Shown here: positions 41,681 to 50,993 of the stretch, piece after piece
Layout: every line of letters begins with the position of its first letter
How positions within the stretch are numbered: the stretch's first letter is position 1
DNA from: Bacillus niameyensis
Lineage (GTDB): Bacteria; Bacillota; Bacilli; Bacillales; Bacillaceae_C
Direction of reading: 5' to 3'
Assembly: GCF_001375535.1 (NCBI RefSeq)
Contig: NZ_LN831197.1
Span: 981,752 to 1,045,751 of the forward strand
Length of the DNA: 64,000 bases
Position numbers and translations under genes: made by a program
Notes under the pieces: generated by a model
What the model saw: only the letters and a program-made list of their open reading frames with translations
Told to the model about the DNA's origin: nothing
Databases searched by the model: none

Positions 41681-44440
41681 TTAATAATTTTCCTTTACAA
41701 CCGCAGCACAACGCGGGCAAAGTGTCGGATGGTCACTATCCGCACCAACATCTGGTGTAACAACCCAGCATCTTTCACATGTTTCGCCTTCTGCCTTTTC
41801 AACGACGATCGCTGCATGTTCAAGTTTCAAAGTGTCTTCTGGAGCTTGTTCTATCGAGCCAGCGACTTCAAAGCCGGAAACGATAAACAACTGTTTCATA
41901 CTTTCTTTAAGACTATCCAATAAAGCTTTTGTTTCGTCATTAACATATAATGTTACTTTTGCTGTTAATGATTTACCGATGATCTTTTTATTTCGCGCTT
42001 CTTCCAAAGCTTTTAAAACATCATCACGAAGCTCTAGGAACTTAGACCATTTTACTTCAAGCTCATCGGCATTTTCTAATTCCTTATAGTCAGGAATATC
42101 GGTTAGCTGGACGCTCTCTTCACTAACACCAGGAATAAACGACCAAACTTCATCAGCGGTATGCGGTAAAATTGGCGATAGCAGTTTTGAAAGTGTTACG
42201 ACACTTTCATACATGACTGTCTGCATCGCACGACGTTCATAATTGTCCTTAGCTTCAATGTAAAGAACATCTTTTGCAAAATCCATATAAAACGAACTTA
42301 AATCAAGTGTACAGAAATTATTTACTTCATGATAAATCGTCATAAAGTCATAGTTTTCAAAAGCATTGCGAACTTTTTTAACTAAACGATTTAAACGAAC
42401 AAGTAAGAACTGATCCACTTCTCGAAGCTGATTGTACTCTATAGCATCCGTTTCTGGGTTAAAGTCAGCCAAATTCCCAAGTAAGAAGCGGAAAGTATTT
42501 CTTATCTTCCGATAGACTTCACTTACTTGTTTTAAAATTTCATCGGAGATTCGAACATCAGCCTGATAATCAACGGAAGAAACCCATAGTCGAATAATTT
42601 CAGCGCCATACTGGTTCGCAATCTTAGCAGGAACAATCACGTTCCCGATCGACTTACTCATTTTGCGGCCTTCACCATCATTAACAAACCCATGGCTTAA
42701 AACGCCTTTATAAGGTGCCTTACCTGTAACAGCTACGGAAGTTGTTAAAGATGAGTTAAACCAACCGCGATATTGGTCAGAGCCTTCTAAATAAAGATCG
42801 GCTGGTCGTTGTAAATCATCGCGCTCAACTAACACAGCTTGGTGAGTCGAGCCTGAGTCAAACCAAACATCCATAATATCTGTTTCTTTTGTGAAATTTC
42901 CATTAGGACTGCCCGGATGTGTAAATCCTTCTGGAAGAAGTTCTTTCGCTTCTTTTTCAAACCAAATATTTGATCCGTGTTCTCTAAATAAAGCTGCGAC
43001 ATGTTGGATCGTTTCATCCGTAATAATTTCTTCCCCATTTTCCGCATAAAAGACAGGAATTGGTACTCCCCAGACTCGCTGGCGGGAAATACACCAATCA
43101 CCGCGATCTCTTACCATATTAAAGAGTCGAGTTTCACCCCATCCTGGAACCCATTTGACTTCTTTGATCGCTTCTAGAAGATCGTCACGGAAATCCTTAA
43201 TCGAAGCAAACCATTGCGCAGTGGCTCGGAAAATAACTGGTTTCTTCGTCCGCCAATCGTGTGGGTATGAATGGGTAAAGAACTCAAGATGCAATAATGC
43301 ACCTACTTCTTTCAATTTTTCAGTAATTGGTTTGTTCGCTTGATCATAAAATAGACCGGAAAATCCTGGTGCTTCTTCTGTCATAACCCCTTTATCATCG
43401 ACAGGACAAAGGACGTCAAGACCATATTTTTGTCCGACATAGAAGTCATCTTCCCCATGACCTGGGGCTGTATGAACGCAACCTGTACCAGATTCCGTTG
43501 TAACATGTTCCCCTAAAATTACTAGAGATGAACGGTCGTAAATTGGATGTTTCGTTACAACATACTCTAATTCAGATCCTTTTAAAGAGTTAAGGATTTT
43601 TACATCTTCCCAACCAACTGTTTGCTTGACAGATTCTAATAAAGCTTCTCCAACAAGATATTTATCCCCAGCCGTTTCAACAACTACATAATTCAAATCT
43701 GGGTGAACAGAAATGGCGAGGTTTGCAGGAATTGTCCAAGGTGTTGTTGTCCAGATGACAATATTCGTCCCTTCTTCCAAGACACCTTTTCCGTCCGTAA
43801 CTGCAAAACTTACGTAAATCGATGCAGAACGTTTATCTTGATATTCAATTTCAGCCTCTGCTAAGGCAGATTCACTTGAAGGGGACCAATAAACTGGTTT
43901 TTTCCCTTTATAGATATAGCCTTTCTTCGCCATTTCACCAAATACTAAAATTTGTTGCGCTTCAAATTCTGGTTTAAGGGTGATATACGGATTATCCCAA
44001 TCCCCACGAACACCAAGACGTTTAAATTCGGTTCTTTGATTGTCAATTTGTTCATAAGCGTATTTTGCACAAAGCTCCCTAAACTCCTTAACTGACATTT
44101 CCTTCCGCTTGACACCTTTATTTGTCAAAGCCTGCTCAATCGGCAAACCATGTGTATCCCAACCAGGTACATATGGTGCACAATAGCCACTCATTGATTT
44201 ATAGCGAACAATAAAATCTTTGAGAGTTTTATTTAACGCGTGCCCCATATGCAAGTTTCCGTTTGCATATGGTGGTCCATCATGCAAAACATAAAGCGGA
44301 CGATCTTTTGTTCTTTCCTGAACCTTTTTATAAATTTCTTGTTCTTCCCAACGTGCTTGTATTTCTGGTTCTCTCTTAGGTAAATTTCCTCTCATTGGAA
44401 ATTCTGTTTTTGGCATAAGCAATGTATCTTTATAATCCAC
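41681..44440 (-). CDS. ileS: Isoleucyl-tRNA synthetase
   Basis: Charges tRNA-Ile. The 919-residue class I synthetase has the HIGH-type motif GNLHMGHAL (near residue 60), the editing (CP1) domain segment [12 protein letters not shown], the KMSKS motif [10 protein letters not shown] (near residue 595) and C-terminal zinc cysteines CERCW and CPRCA. I chose the GTG at 44438-44440 because AAGGAGG lies seven bases upstream and the product then begins [18 protein letters not shown]; the longer in-frame reading runs through the T-box leader and is not coding. Expression is controlled by that T-box. Confidence 0.97.
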   Translation of the reverse strand: MDYKDTLLMPKTEFPMRGNLPKREPEIQARWEEQEIYKKVQERTKDRPLYVLHDGPPYANGNLHMGHALNKTLKDFIVRYKSMSGYCAPYVPGWDTHGLPIEQALTNKGVKRKEMSVKEFRELCAKYAYEQIDNQRTEFKRLGVRGDWDNPYITLKPEFEAQQILVFGEMAKKGYIYKGKKPVYWSPSSESALAEAEIEYQDKRSASIYVSFAVTDGKGVLEEGTNIVIWTTTPWTIPANLAISVHPDLNYVVVETAGDKYLVGEALLESVKQTVGWEDVKILNSLKGSELEYVVTKHPIYDRSSLVILGEHVTTESGTGCVHTAPGHGEDDFYVGQKYGLDVLCPVDDKGVMTEEAPGFSGLFYDQANKPITEKLKEVGALLHLEFFTHSYPHDWRTKKPVIFRATAQWFASIKDFRDDLLEAIKEVKWVPGWGETRLFNMVRDRGDWCISRQRVWGVPIPVFYAENGEEIITDETIQHVAALFREHGSNIWFEKEAKELLPEGFTHPGSPNGNFTKETDIMDVWFDSGSTHQAVLVERDDLQRPADLYLEGSDQYRGWFNSSLTTSVAVTGKAPYKGVLSHGFVNDGEGRKMSKSIGNVIVPAKIANQYGAEIIRLWVSSVDYQADVRISDEILKQVSEVYRKIRNTFRFLLGNLADFNPETDAIEYNQLREVDQFLLVRLNRLVKKVRNAFENYDFMTIYHEVNNFCTLDLSSFYMDFAKDVLYIEAKDNYERRAMQTVMYESVVTLSKLLSPILPHTADEVWSFIPGVSEESVQLTDIPDYKELENADELEVKWSKFLELRDDVLKALEEARNKKIIGKSLTAKVTLYVNDETKALLDSLKESMKQLFIVSGFEVAGSIEQAPEDTLKLEHAAIVVEKAEGETCERCWVVTPDVGADSDHPTLCPRCAAVVKENY

Positions 44441-44471
44441 TGATTTTCCTCCTTGCTTTCTAATAAACATT

Positions 44472-44720
44472 AAAAAACCTTCCCATCCCTGAAAAGGGAC
44501 GAGAAGGTATAATTTCCCGCGGTACCACCCGAATTGACAACAATCTTGTTGTCCGCTTTGATTTCCGTATCGAGGAATGTACGCTATCATTTACTTGCTA
44601 AAAAGCTTTCAAGTCAAGAACTCGAGGGTGATCTTCGATTTTCCTATCGTTTCAGGCTTCCACCATCCCTGAATCGCTGCTAACATAGTGAAAATGTACT
44701 TTCCCTGTCATCATTTACAT
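44472..44720 (-). promoter_or_regulatory. T-box riboswitch for tRNA-Ile upstream of ileS
   Basis: The minus-strand leader contains the canonical T-box GGGTGGTACCGCGGG (44516-44530), which pairs with the acceptor end of uncharged tRNA. Its specifier loop shows GAAGATCACCC with codon ATC (44630-44632) for isoleucine. A terminator ACCTTCTCGTCCC ... GGGATGGGAAGGT followed by T6 occupies 44472-44509. Uncharged tRNA-Ile should favour the antiterminator and ileS expression. Confidence 0.95.
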
Positions 44721-44726
44721 ATAAAA

Positions 44727-44755
44727 ATAATGAATTAAGCATCATTATATGTCAA
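44727..44755 (-). promoter_or_regulatory. SigA promoter of the ileS T-box transcript
   Basis: Minus-strand -35 TTGACA (44750-44755), a 17-base spacer and -10 CATTAT (44727-44732), 20 bases after the divIVA stop codon and just upstream of the T-box stem I. Confidence 0.75.
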
Positions 44756-44775
44756 TTAATGAAGCTTCGTCAATA

Positions 44776-45285
44776 TCACTTACTTATTTCTTTTAGAACA
44801 GGCATATCAGTTGAGTCTACGTCGTATTCCATTAGCTTGTCCCAATCATCATTGTCAAGCAAATCAAGTTGGGCTTCAACTAACATTTTAAATCTTGTTC
44901 TGAATACTTTCGATTGTTTTTTCAAGTCTTCAATTTCAAGAGCAATCTTACGGGCTTTTGACAATGCCTCATTGACAATTCGATCCGCATTTTTTTCAGC
45001 TTCGCGGATGATTAATTTAGCTTCCTTTTGAGCATTGCTTTTTACTTCTTCTGCAGCTTCCTGGGCAACAACAATTGATTTATGTAAAGTGTCTTCAATT
45101 GTGCTGAAATGTCCAAGGCGTTCGTCCATAGAAGATAATTTATCTTCCAATTCCTTTTTTTCACGGATAATGATTTCGAACTCTTTTATGACCTGGTTCA
45201 GAAACTCATTGACTTCATCTTCATCATACCCGCGGAATCCCCTGCCAAATTCCTTATTATGTATATCTACAGGTGTTAGAGCCAT
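44776..45285 (-). CDS. divIVA: Cell-division initiation protein DivIVA
   Basis: A curvature-sensing coiled-coil protein that marks poles and division sites, positions MinCD through MinJ and anchors the origin during sporulation. The 169-residue protein begins MALTPVDIHNKEFGRGFRGY, with the lipid-binding N-terminal domain including FRGYDEDEVNEFL, then long coiled coils (about residues 30-150) and the conserved KQSKVFRTRFKMLVEAQLDL. It ends the ylm-divIVA cluster, immediately upstream of the ileS leader. Confidence 0.96.
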   Translation of the reverse strand: MALTPVDIHNKEFGRGFRGYDEDEVNEFLNQVIKEFEIIIREKKELEDKLSSMDERLGHFSTIEDTLHKSIVVAQEAAEEVKSNAQKEAKLIIREAEKNADRIVNEALSKARKIALEIEDLKKQSKVFRTRFKMLVEAQLDLLDNDDWDKLMEYDVDSTDMPVLKEISK

Positions 45286-45377
45286 ATGCCCACCTCCACT
45301 ATCATCTATCCAACATGTCTATTCATATTATACAAAATTTCGACGTATATTGGCTAGAATCTTTTAAATTTTTACTT

Positions 45378-46154
45378 CTACTTAAGTAATCCTAATGTTA
45401 CTCGAAGTTTATCCTTTTTTGTCTTTCCTTTTATTTCTAATAAAGAACATCTTCCAAGTCCCCTGGCGGAGATTACGTCTCCTTCATCACATTCAAAAGC
45501 AAGCTGCTCGGTTATTTGCCAATTTACTTTTGTCCGTGACTGCTGAATGAAGTCTTGTGCTTTACTTCTGGATATATTAAACGCGGCAGCCAAAATCACG
45601 TCAAGACGTAATGAACTTGCTGTTGTTTCGTATTCCTTCCATTCTTCGTCTGATGGTAAAACTTGATCTAAATTTCGTTTTTTTATCGAAACCTTTGCTT
45701 TTCCAATTTGATTCAATTGGAATAAAACAAAGTCTTCCATTTCTTTAGCCATAAAAAATTGAATAATATCTTTATGAAAAATAATATCCCCAAATTTTTC
45801 ACGTTTTAATCCTAATGACATGATCGACCCTAAAACCATCCGATGATCAAGCTTGAGAAACTTCTTGGGATAATCAATTTCGTATAAACCAACCTGAAAA
45901 TCTTGGATTTCCGAATGATAGTAGTCGGGATAAAGCAATGCTCGTTTACTCTCGGCCCGATCTGCTCCACCATATAGTTCGTACTTAACCTCGTTGTTTT
46001 CCCCTAATATAGAACGAAGAATATATTGTTTTCTTGGATCCAAAAAGTCGGTCAATTTTGGAGAATACGTTTGCTCCACATATTGCTTCCATTCCAACAC
46101 TTGATCAACAAATTCCTTTTCTTCGGGGCGAAAATGCTGGTATAAGACAGACAT
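45378..46154 (-). CDS. ylmH: S4-domain RNA-binding protein YlmH (RqcP2-like)
   Basis: A 258-residue protein with a YlmH N-terminal region (YQHFRPEEKEFVDQVLEW) and a C-terminal S4 RNA-binding domain (about residues 182-240, LRLDVILAAAFNISRSKAQDFI). Homologues act with the 50S ribosome; in B. subtilis YlmH can support RqcH-independent or parallel ribosome quality control, which is notable given rqcH elsewhere in this window. It belongs to the sepF-ylmG-ylmH-divIVA cluster. Confidence 0.93.
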   Translation of the reverse strand: MSVLYQHFRPEEKEFVDQVLEWKQYVEQTYSPKLTDFLDPRKQYILRSILGENNEVKYELYGGADRAESKRALLYPDYYHSEIQDFQVGLYEIDYPKKFLKLDHRMVLGSIMSLGLKREKFGDIIFHKDIIQFFMAKEMEDFVLFQLNQIGKAKVSIKKRNLDQVLPSDEEWKEYETTASSLRLDVILAAAFNISRSKAQDFIQQSRTKVNWQITEQLAFECDEGDVISARGLGRCSLLEIKGKTKKDKLRVTLGLLK

Positions 46155-46180
46155 ATTTCCACTCCACGCTCATTATTTTA

Positions 46181-46441
46181 TTAAAACCATCTAGCTAATT
46201 CACCAACACCTGAGGCAGCTAAATTTAGGACAAAAAAAGCAGCCAATGGCGAAATATCAATCATCCCAATCGGTGGAATAAACCTTCTGAATGGTTCTAA
46301 ATATGGTTCACAGATCCTGGCAAGAAACTGGCCAATACTTGTTTCACGGGCATTAGGAAACCAACTCATTAATATATAGATAATAAGAGCCCATGAATAA
46401 AGAGTGATAATTTGCGCAATAATGCCAACGACAAAATTCAT
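46181..46441 (-). CDS. ylmG: YggT-family membrane protein YlmG
   Basis: An 86-residue integral membrane protein with two hydrophobic segments (about residues 5-27 and 62-82) and the family motif ISWFP-like MSWFPNARETSIGQF followed by CEPYLEPFRRFIPP. I chose the ATG at 46439-46441 near a GAGGTGG site within the end of sepF; upstream reading adds 11 residues. Linked to division and chloroplast or cell morphology in other organisms; precise role unknown. Confidence 0.9.
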   Translation of the reverse strand: MNFVVGIIAQIITLYSWALIIYILMSWFPNARETSIGQFLARICEPYLEPFRRFIPPIGMIDISPLAAFFVLNLAASGVGELARWF

Positions 46442-46445
46442 ATTA

Positions 46446-46892
46446 TTAAGTCCACCTCGTATCATCGTAATCATGATTATTTAGTAGTTCTGAGATATTT
46501 CCCGAAACTTCAACATTATCAGGTGTACATAAGAAGATGTCTTTTCCGATCCTCTGAATATCCCCACCCAATGCATAAACAGCGCCGCTTAAAAAGTCAA
46601 CAATGCGGAGCGCCTGATCATGATGAATACTTTGCAAATTGACAATAACTGCTCTGCGATTCACTAAATGATCTGCGACTTCCTGTGCTTCCGCATATAC
46701 TCTTGGCTCAATTAATATCACTTTAGATGACTTTTGATTTTGGACACTCTGTATACTCACTACATTCTGTTTTCGAGTTGCAGGAGCTTTATTTTCCTGT
46801 TCTGTAAATGTTTCTTTTACTGGCTCTTCAACATATTCATATTCCTCATCTTCAAGAAGAAAGAAGTTTTTGAATTTGGACTTTAGCCCCAT
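46446..46892 (-). CDS. sepF: Cell division protein SepF
   Basis: A membrane-binding protein that bundles FtsZ filaments and, with FtsA, tethers the Z ring. The 148-residue protein has an N-terminal amphipathic helix ([20 protein letters not shown]), an acidic variable linker and the conserved core (about residues 57-135) with [17 protein letters not shown] and the dimer motif [18 protein letters not shown]. It lies between ylmE and ylmG. Confidence 0.95.
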   Translation of the reverse strand: MGLKSKFKNFFLLEDEEYEYVEEPVKETFTEQENKAPATRKQNVVSIQSVQNQKSSKVILIEPRVYAEAQEVADHLVNRRAVIVNLQSIHHDQALRIVDFLSGAVYALGGDIQRIGKDIFLCTPDNVEVSGNISELLNNHDYDDTRWT

Positions 46893-46909
46893 AAATAAAC
46901 CTCCTAAAT

Positions 46910-47581
46910 TTATTCACCTACTAGTGCAGTTCCGATTCTTATAAAAGTTGCGCCTTCCTCTATGGCAATCTTATAATCATTCGACATCCCCATTGATAAT
47001 TCTGCACACGGTGCATGCGGGAGCTCCATCACTTTTATTTCATCACGCAATGTCCTTAGTTGGCGGAAGCAACTGCGGAGGAGCTGTTCATCGTCTGTCA
47101 ATGGTGCCATCGTCATAAGGCCAACAACAAGTAAATTAGGATAAACCTGCAATTCTTTAATAAATTGCAGTGTATCCTTTGGTTGTATACCGTGTTTAGA
47201 TTCCTCACCTGAAACATTGACTTGAACAAAACATTTAATTTTACCTGTTGCACGCTTATTTATTTCCTTGGCTAGAGAATGCCTGTCCAAGGAATGAATA
47301 AATGAAACCTTATCAATGACGTTTTTAACTTTTCTTGTTTGTAGGCTTCCAATGTAATGCCATATCGGCCTGTTCCCCAGTATGTTCCATTTGGAAAGCA
47401 GGCCATCGTCTCTATTTTCACCTAAATGCTTAATTCCTGCATCAACTGCTTCTATAGCTCTTTCAGCGGATACATATTTAGTAACGGCAATAATCGTAAT
47501 ATCTTCAAGATTTCTATTAACTTTAACACATGCAGAGTTAATCTGCTCTTGAATAACTGTTAAATTTTCTTTTACTTTCAC
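46910..47581 (-). CDS. ylmE: PLP-binding protein of the YggS/PLPBP family (YlmE)
   Basis: A cytoplasmic alanine-racemase-fold protein that controls pyridoxal phosphate homeostasis. The 223-residue product has the PLP lysine in [11 protein letters not shown], the HLGENR motif, IHSLDR and the [19 protein letters not shown] phosphate-binding segment. I chose the GTG at 47579-47581 because GGGAG lies eight bases upstream; the longer ATG-started frame lacks such a site. ylmD, its usual upstream neighbour, is absent. Confidence 0.94.
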   Translation of the reverse strand: MKVKENLTVIQEQINSACVKVNRNLEDITIIAVTKYVSAERAIEAVDAGIKHLGENRDDGLLSKWNILGNRPIWHYIGSLQTRKVKNVIDKVSFIHSLDRHSLAKEINKRATGKIKCFVQVNVSGEESKHGIQPKDTLQFIKELQVYPNLLVVGLMTMAPLTDDEQLLRSCFRQLRTLRDEIKVMELPHAPCAELSMGMSNDYKIAIEEGATFIRIGTALVGE

Positions 47582-47694
47582 AGAAAAAACTCCCATAATC
47601 ATTAATATTAACATATTTCTCCAAATTTTATGATAACATGGAAAAGAATATTTTAGTATAGTGTACCATAAATGACTGCTGACGATAAGTTATA

Positions 47695-47970
47695 TTAACT
47701 TTTAGGGCTATTCAATTGTTGTTGCATATATTGATGACCTTGATGGCGAACGAGAATAACATCCTCGCCAACTTTCACAATTTGATTCCACGGAATAATA
47801 ATTTCTTCTTCTTTTCCAAAAAAACCAAGAAGTTTTCCCGAGAATCCAATAATAATTGTTTCAATTTTTCCATTATCTAAATTTATTTCAATATCAGCTA
47901 CATTTCCAAGTCTTCTGCCATCTGAAATATTGACTACGTCTTTCATTTGAAATTCTGATATTCGAACCAT
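47695..47970 (-). CDS. ylmC: PRC-barrel protein of the YlmC/YmxH family
   Basis: A 91-residue cytoplasmic protein consisting of one PRC-barrel domain: MVRISEFQMKDVVNISDGRR, then GNVADIEINLDNGKIETIII and IIPWNQIVKVGEDVILV. Sporulation-associated family without an assigned activity. The ATG at 47968-47970 follows GGGG at six bases; upstream reading adds 12 unsupported residues. It lies between the sigG terminator and ylmE. Confidence 0.9.
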   Translation of the reverse strand: MVRISEFQMKDVVNISDGRRLGNVADIEINLDNGKIETIIIGFSGKLLGFFGKEEEIIIPWNQIVKVGEDVILVRHQGHQYMQQQLNSPKS

Positions 47971-48043
47971 CGCAATCCCCACTTTCAAGAATATATATAT
48001 AATCATATATATATGCGAAGCAATCCAGCTTTATTGATAAGAG

Positions 48044-48096
48044 AAAAAGAGCTTAATTTCTTGCTAAATGAATTTGCAAGAAATTAAGCTCTTTTT
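48044..48096 (-). terminator. Strong terminator of sigG
   Basis: A perfect 21-bp stem (48044-48064 with 48076-48096), core AGAGCTTAATTTCTTGC, with an 11-base loop and T-rich end on the minus strand; it lies 13 bases past the sigG stop codon. The A/T-rich arms allow bidirectional function. Confidence 0.93.
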
Positions 48097-48109
48097 GTTA
48101 AGTACATTA

Positions 48110-48886
48110 TTACTGAATATTCTTATTCATTTGTTTGATCGCTGCTTTTTCCAATCTGGAAACTTGAGCTTGGGAAATCCCGATTTCCTCGGCAACTTCC
48201 ATTTGAGTTTTCCCTTGAAAGAAACGTTTTCTAATAATCATTTTTTCTCTTTCATTCAATCTTTGTAAACCATCATGAAGGGCAATTTCTTCGATCCATT
48301 GACTATCCCGATTTTTTTCGTCACTCAATTGATCCATAACAAAAATTGGGTCTCCACCATCGTTATAAATAGGTTCAAATAATGAAACTGGATCCTGAAT
48401 AGCATCCATCGCAAAAACAACTTCTTCATGTGGAATATCTAGTTCTTTTGCAATTTCTTCTGCTGTAGGTTCACGAGATGTTTTCGCCATCAATCGTTCA
48501 CGTACATGCAATGCCTTATAGGCAATATCACGCAGTGATCTGGAAACTCGAATCGGATTATTATCCCTTAAATAGCGCCTGATTTCTCCAATAATCATCG
48601 GAACGGCATATGTTGAGAATCTTACATTTTGACTTAAATCAAAATTATCAATTGATTTCATTAAGCCGATGCACCCAACTTGGAATAAATCATCCACATA
48701 TTCCCCTCTGTTGTTAAAGCGTTGAATAACACTTAAAACAAGCCGCAAGTTACCATTTACTAGCTTTTCTCGGGCTGAGAGATCCCCGTCCTGCATTTGT
48801 TTTAAAAGTTCCCGCATTTCTTCGTTTTTGAGTACAGGGAGCTTGGAAGTATCCACACCGCATATCTCTACCTTATTTCGCTTCAA
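48110..48886 (-). CDS. sigG: RNA polymerase sigma-G factor (late forespore)
   Basis: Directs late forespore transcription after engulfment. The 258-residue protein has the SigG N-terminal signature RNKVEICGVDTSKLPVLK (which includes the SpoIIAB/CsfB-interaction region), region 2 (NRGEYVDDLFQVGCIGLMKS), the PIRVSRSLRDIAY region 3 and a helix-turn-helix TQMEVAEEIGISQAQVSRLE. I chose the TTG at 48884-48886 because AAGGAGG lies seven bases upstream; longer ATG-started frames have no homology. It follows sigE after 154 bases that hold a candidate forespore promoter. Confidence 0.96.
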   Translation of the reverse strand: MKRNKVEICGVDTSKLPVLKNEEMRELLKQMQDGDLSAREKLVNGNLRLVLSVIQRFNNRGEYVDDLFQVGCIGLMKSIDNFDLSQNVRFSTYAVPMIIGEIRRYLRDNNPIRVSRSLRDIAYKALHVRERLMAKTSREPTAEEIAKELDIPHEEVVFAMDAIQDPVSLFEPIYNDGGDPIFVMDQLSDEKNRDSQWIEEIALHDGLQRLNEREKMIIRKRFFQGKTQMEVAEEIGISQAQVSRLEKAAIKQMNKNIQ

Positions 48887-48921
48887 CTTTTTCCCTCCTT
48901 GCAGGAGCTGTTGTACAAAAT

Positions 48922-48950
48922 AAGTATCTCCGTGAGAGAAAAATCTATGC
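48922..48950 (-). promoter_or_regulatory. Candidate SigF/SigG-type promoter of sigG
   Basis: On the minus strand GCATA (48946-48950) and GATACTT (48922-48928) are separated by 17 bases, resembling the forespore -35 and -10 elements (GMATR and CATTMTA type). The predicted start falls about 30 bases before the sigG ribosome binding site. Match is partial. Confidence 0.45.
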
Positions 48951-49040
48951 ATGAGGTTTTTCCATGGTTTTATCTTTAAAAGCACCCTACCCCTTACTAA
49001 TCCTGGTTATTTTAGGTATTTGCTAGTGCTAAAATTTTTA

Positions 49041-49760
49041 TTAAACCATTTTATTAAACTCCTTTCTTAATCTTTTAATAATCCTTTTTTCAAGTCGTGA
49101 AATATAGGATTGAGAAATACCTAAATGATCTGCTACATCCTTTTGCGTCTTCTCTTCTTCCCCATTTAATCCAAATCTCAACTCCATGATTTGTTTTTCA
49201 CGATCTGATAATTTTGTCAGTGCAGATAATAGTAATTTTTTATCAACATTTGCTTCTAGATCTTTCGTTATGATGTCTTCCTCTGTCCCTAATACATCAG
49301 ATAATAATAATTCATTACCGTCCCAATCGATATTCAAAGGCTCATCAAATGAAACTTCGGATCTTGTTTTATTATTCCTCCGTAAATACATTAGAATTTC
49401 ATTTTCAATACAACGAGATGCATAGGTTGCAAGTTTGATCTTCTTTTCAGGATTGAAAGTGTTGACAGCTTTTATTAAGCCAATGGTTCCTATACTAATT
49501 AAATCTTCAATATTAATTCCAGTATTTTCGAATTTCCTTGCGATATAGACAACGAGACGAAGATTTCTTTCAATTAAGATCGATCGAGCAGCTTTATCAC
49601 CATTAGGCAGTTTCTCAAGTAAAACTTCTTCCTCATCTTTCGATAATGGGGGAGGTAAAGCTTCACTGCCACCTATATAAAAAACTTCATCAGATTTTAG
49701 ACCGATTTTTGTTAGGAAGCGATACCAGTAATATTGAATGCGTAATCGAAGTCGTTTCAA
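49041..49760 (-). CDS. sigE: RNA polymerase sigma-E factor precursor (mother cell)
   Basis: Directs early mother-cell transcription; made as an inactive membrane-bound precursor. The 239-residue protein has the pro-sequence (about residues 1-27, [21 protein letters not shown]), then [18 protein letters not shown], region 2 ([33 protein letters not shown]) and the region 4 helix-turn-helix [20 protein letters not shown]. It is directly downstream of its processing protease gene spoIIGA. Confidence 0.97.
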   Translation of the reverse strand: MKRLRLRIQYYWYRFLTKIGLKSDEVFYIGGSEALPPPLSKDEEEVLLEKLPNGDKAARSILIERNLRLVVYIARKFENTGINIEDLISIGTIGLIKAVNTFNPEKKIKLATYASRCIENEILMYLRRNNKTRSEVSFDEPLNIDWDGNELLLSDVLGTEEDIITKDLEANVDKKLLLSALTKLSDREKQIMELRFGLNGEEEKTQKDVADHLGISQSYISRLEKRIIKRLRKEFNKMV

Positions 49761-49801
49761 AAATAATCCTCCTTTTACTTTTCTAGATGAAGCAAATCTA
49801 T

Positions 49802-50725
49802 TTAAGATGCCGAGTGTACTAGATCAACAGCCATTTTAGGGTGTAATATGCACTGAAAAGCATCATCACTTGACAATTTTTGTGTCGTGAATACGAGTAA
49901 AGCGTCTTTTTGAGCTTCCCTTCCATTGGGATCTTTCACAGAAATAAATTCCGGTTTAAATGCACAAAGTAATTGATTATTGTTTCCTAAAGTTTTGGCA
50001 GGAATTAAGCGCATGAGATCACTCCATTCAACAGGGAGTTGTGCTGTTGCCGTAAACAAATCATTGTTTTCGTCGGCCACCAATAAAATCTCATCTGGAA
50101 CCTCATCCTTAATTGGTACAACAGAAACGATTATGACAGGCTTTCTTGAAATCGGATCATAAAGTTGATTCCCACTATCGATGAGTCCTTTTATTTCGAT
50201 TAAAATTCCATTAATTTTAATCGAAACATCATAAAGAACATCATATTGAATATTAGTCATAGTAAGACCATCTAATCTTTTTTTCGAAAAGTACCATGCA
50301 ACCGGAAATGCTCCCATAATAAACAGCCAGCTAATTGGATCTCCATACCCTCGAATGCTTTCTAGTATCACGATTGATTTTAGTTCCAAGTTAAAGGTTA
50401 GGAAAAAATGGACACCAATTAAAATGCCTCCCATCAAAAATGTAGAAAAATAAAATGTAAATAAGGTTGATATATAAGTAGACATCCTTTTATAGCCAAA
50501 GGCAATCAATACCATTAAAACAGAAAAAACGGCTTTTGTTAGAGGATGACTCGCCCAGGTGGAGACGGGTGTGATCGCAAGTAGTATTAATAAAGATCCC
50601 AATAATCCCCCAAGTAGAATTCTCATAGGATGAATACGTCTTTTTAAAAAGATGGCGGTTGCCCATAAGAGGAAACTGTCCACTAAAAAGTTCAAAATCC
50701 AAATAATATCCAAGTATACGACCAA
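49802..50725 (-). CDS. spoIIGA: Sporulation sigma-E processing peptidase SpoIIGA
   Basis: An intramembrane-associated aspartic protease that cleaves pro-SigE after a SpoIIR signal from the forespore. The 307-residue protein has five N-terminal transmembrane helices (about residues 1-150) and a cytoplasmic protease domain with the catalytic motif [13 protein letters not shown] chose the TTG at 50723-50725 because it gives [13 protein letters not shown], matching homologues, behind a GGGGGAGG site; another TTG six codons upstream is possible. It forms the spoIIG operon with sigE. Confidence 0.93.
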   Translation of the reverse strand: MVVYLDIIWILNFLVDSFLLWATAIFLKRRIHPMRILLGGLLGSLLILLAITPVSTWASHPLTKAVFSVLMVLIAFGYKRMSTYISTLFTFYFSTFLMGGILIGVHFFLTFNLELKSIVILESIRGYGDPISWLFIMGAFPVAWYFSKKRLDGLTMTNIQYDVLYDVSIKINGILIEIKGLIDSGNQLYDPISRKPVIIVSVVPIKDEVPDEILLVADENNDLFTATAQLPVEWSDLMRLIPAKTLGNNNQLLCAFKPEFISVKDPNGREAQKDALLVFTTQKLSSDDAFQCILHPKMAVDLVHSAS

Positions 50726-50804
50726 TACCCTCCCCCTCTTCAATTTCTATGTAGAGAAAAAGACTCATCCTATGCTTGTCCTATTTTTTCGCTTGTTAAT
50801 TAAC

Positions 50805-50837
50805 AGTATAGAACACAAATAATTGGGATTGTGTCAC
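50805..50837 (-). promoter_or_regulatory. Candidate Spo0A-type promoter of spoIIGA-sigE
   Basis: On the minus strand GTGACA (50832-50837) and TATACT (50805-50810) are 21 bases apart. The known spoIIG promoter also has SigA-like hexamers with abnormally wide spacing and needs Spo0A~P. A TGTCAAA sequence (50885-50891, plus strand), one mismatch from the 0A box TGTCGAA, lies about 90 bases upstream of the predicted start. Confidence 0.55.
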
Positions 50838-50910
50838 ATCCTGTAACGGAAAATATGGAAGTTTTCACTCTTTTGTTCGAAGTATGTCAAAAAGAAGGAT
50901 GCTTACATAT

Positions 50911-50952
50911 AAAAAGTACTCCACAAGCATTTTGCGTGTGGAGTACTTTTTT
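50911..50952 (-). terminator. Terminator of ftsAZ
   Basis: A 15-bp stem AAAAAGTACTCCACA / TGTGGAGTACTTTTT with an 11-base loop, about 40 bases after the ftsZ stop codon. Symmetrical A and T tracts allow both directions. Confidence 0.9.
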
Positions 50953-50993
50953 GTTTAGCATTTTATCTTTATAGAAAAGATATCGCTACATTA

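Noticed and set aside
41511-41720. 69-codon minus-strand frame over the ileS terminator
   Set aside because: It overlaps the ileS 3' end and the perfect terminator hairpin, so its sequence is explained by those.
44441-44590. 50-residue N-terminal extension of IleS
   Set aside because: It is encoded by the T-box and terminator region, has no homology to the enzyme, and the GTG at 44440 has a strong ribosome binding site.
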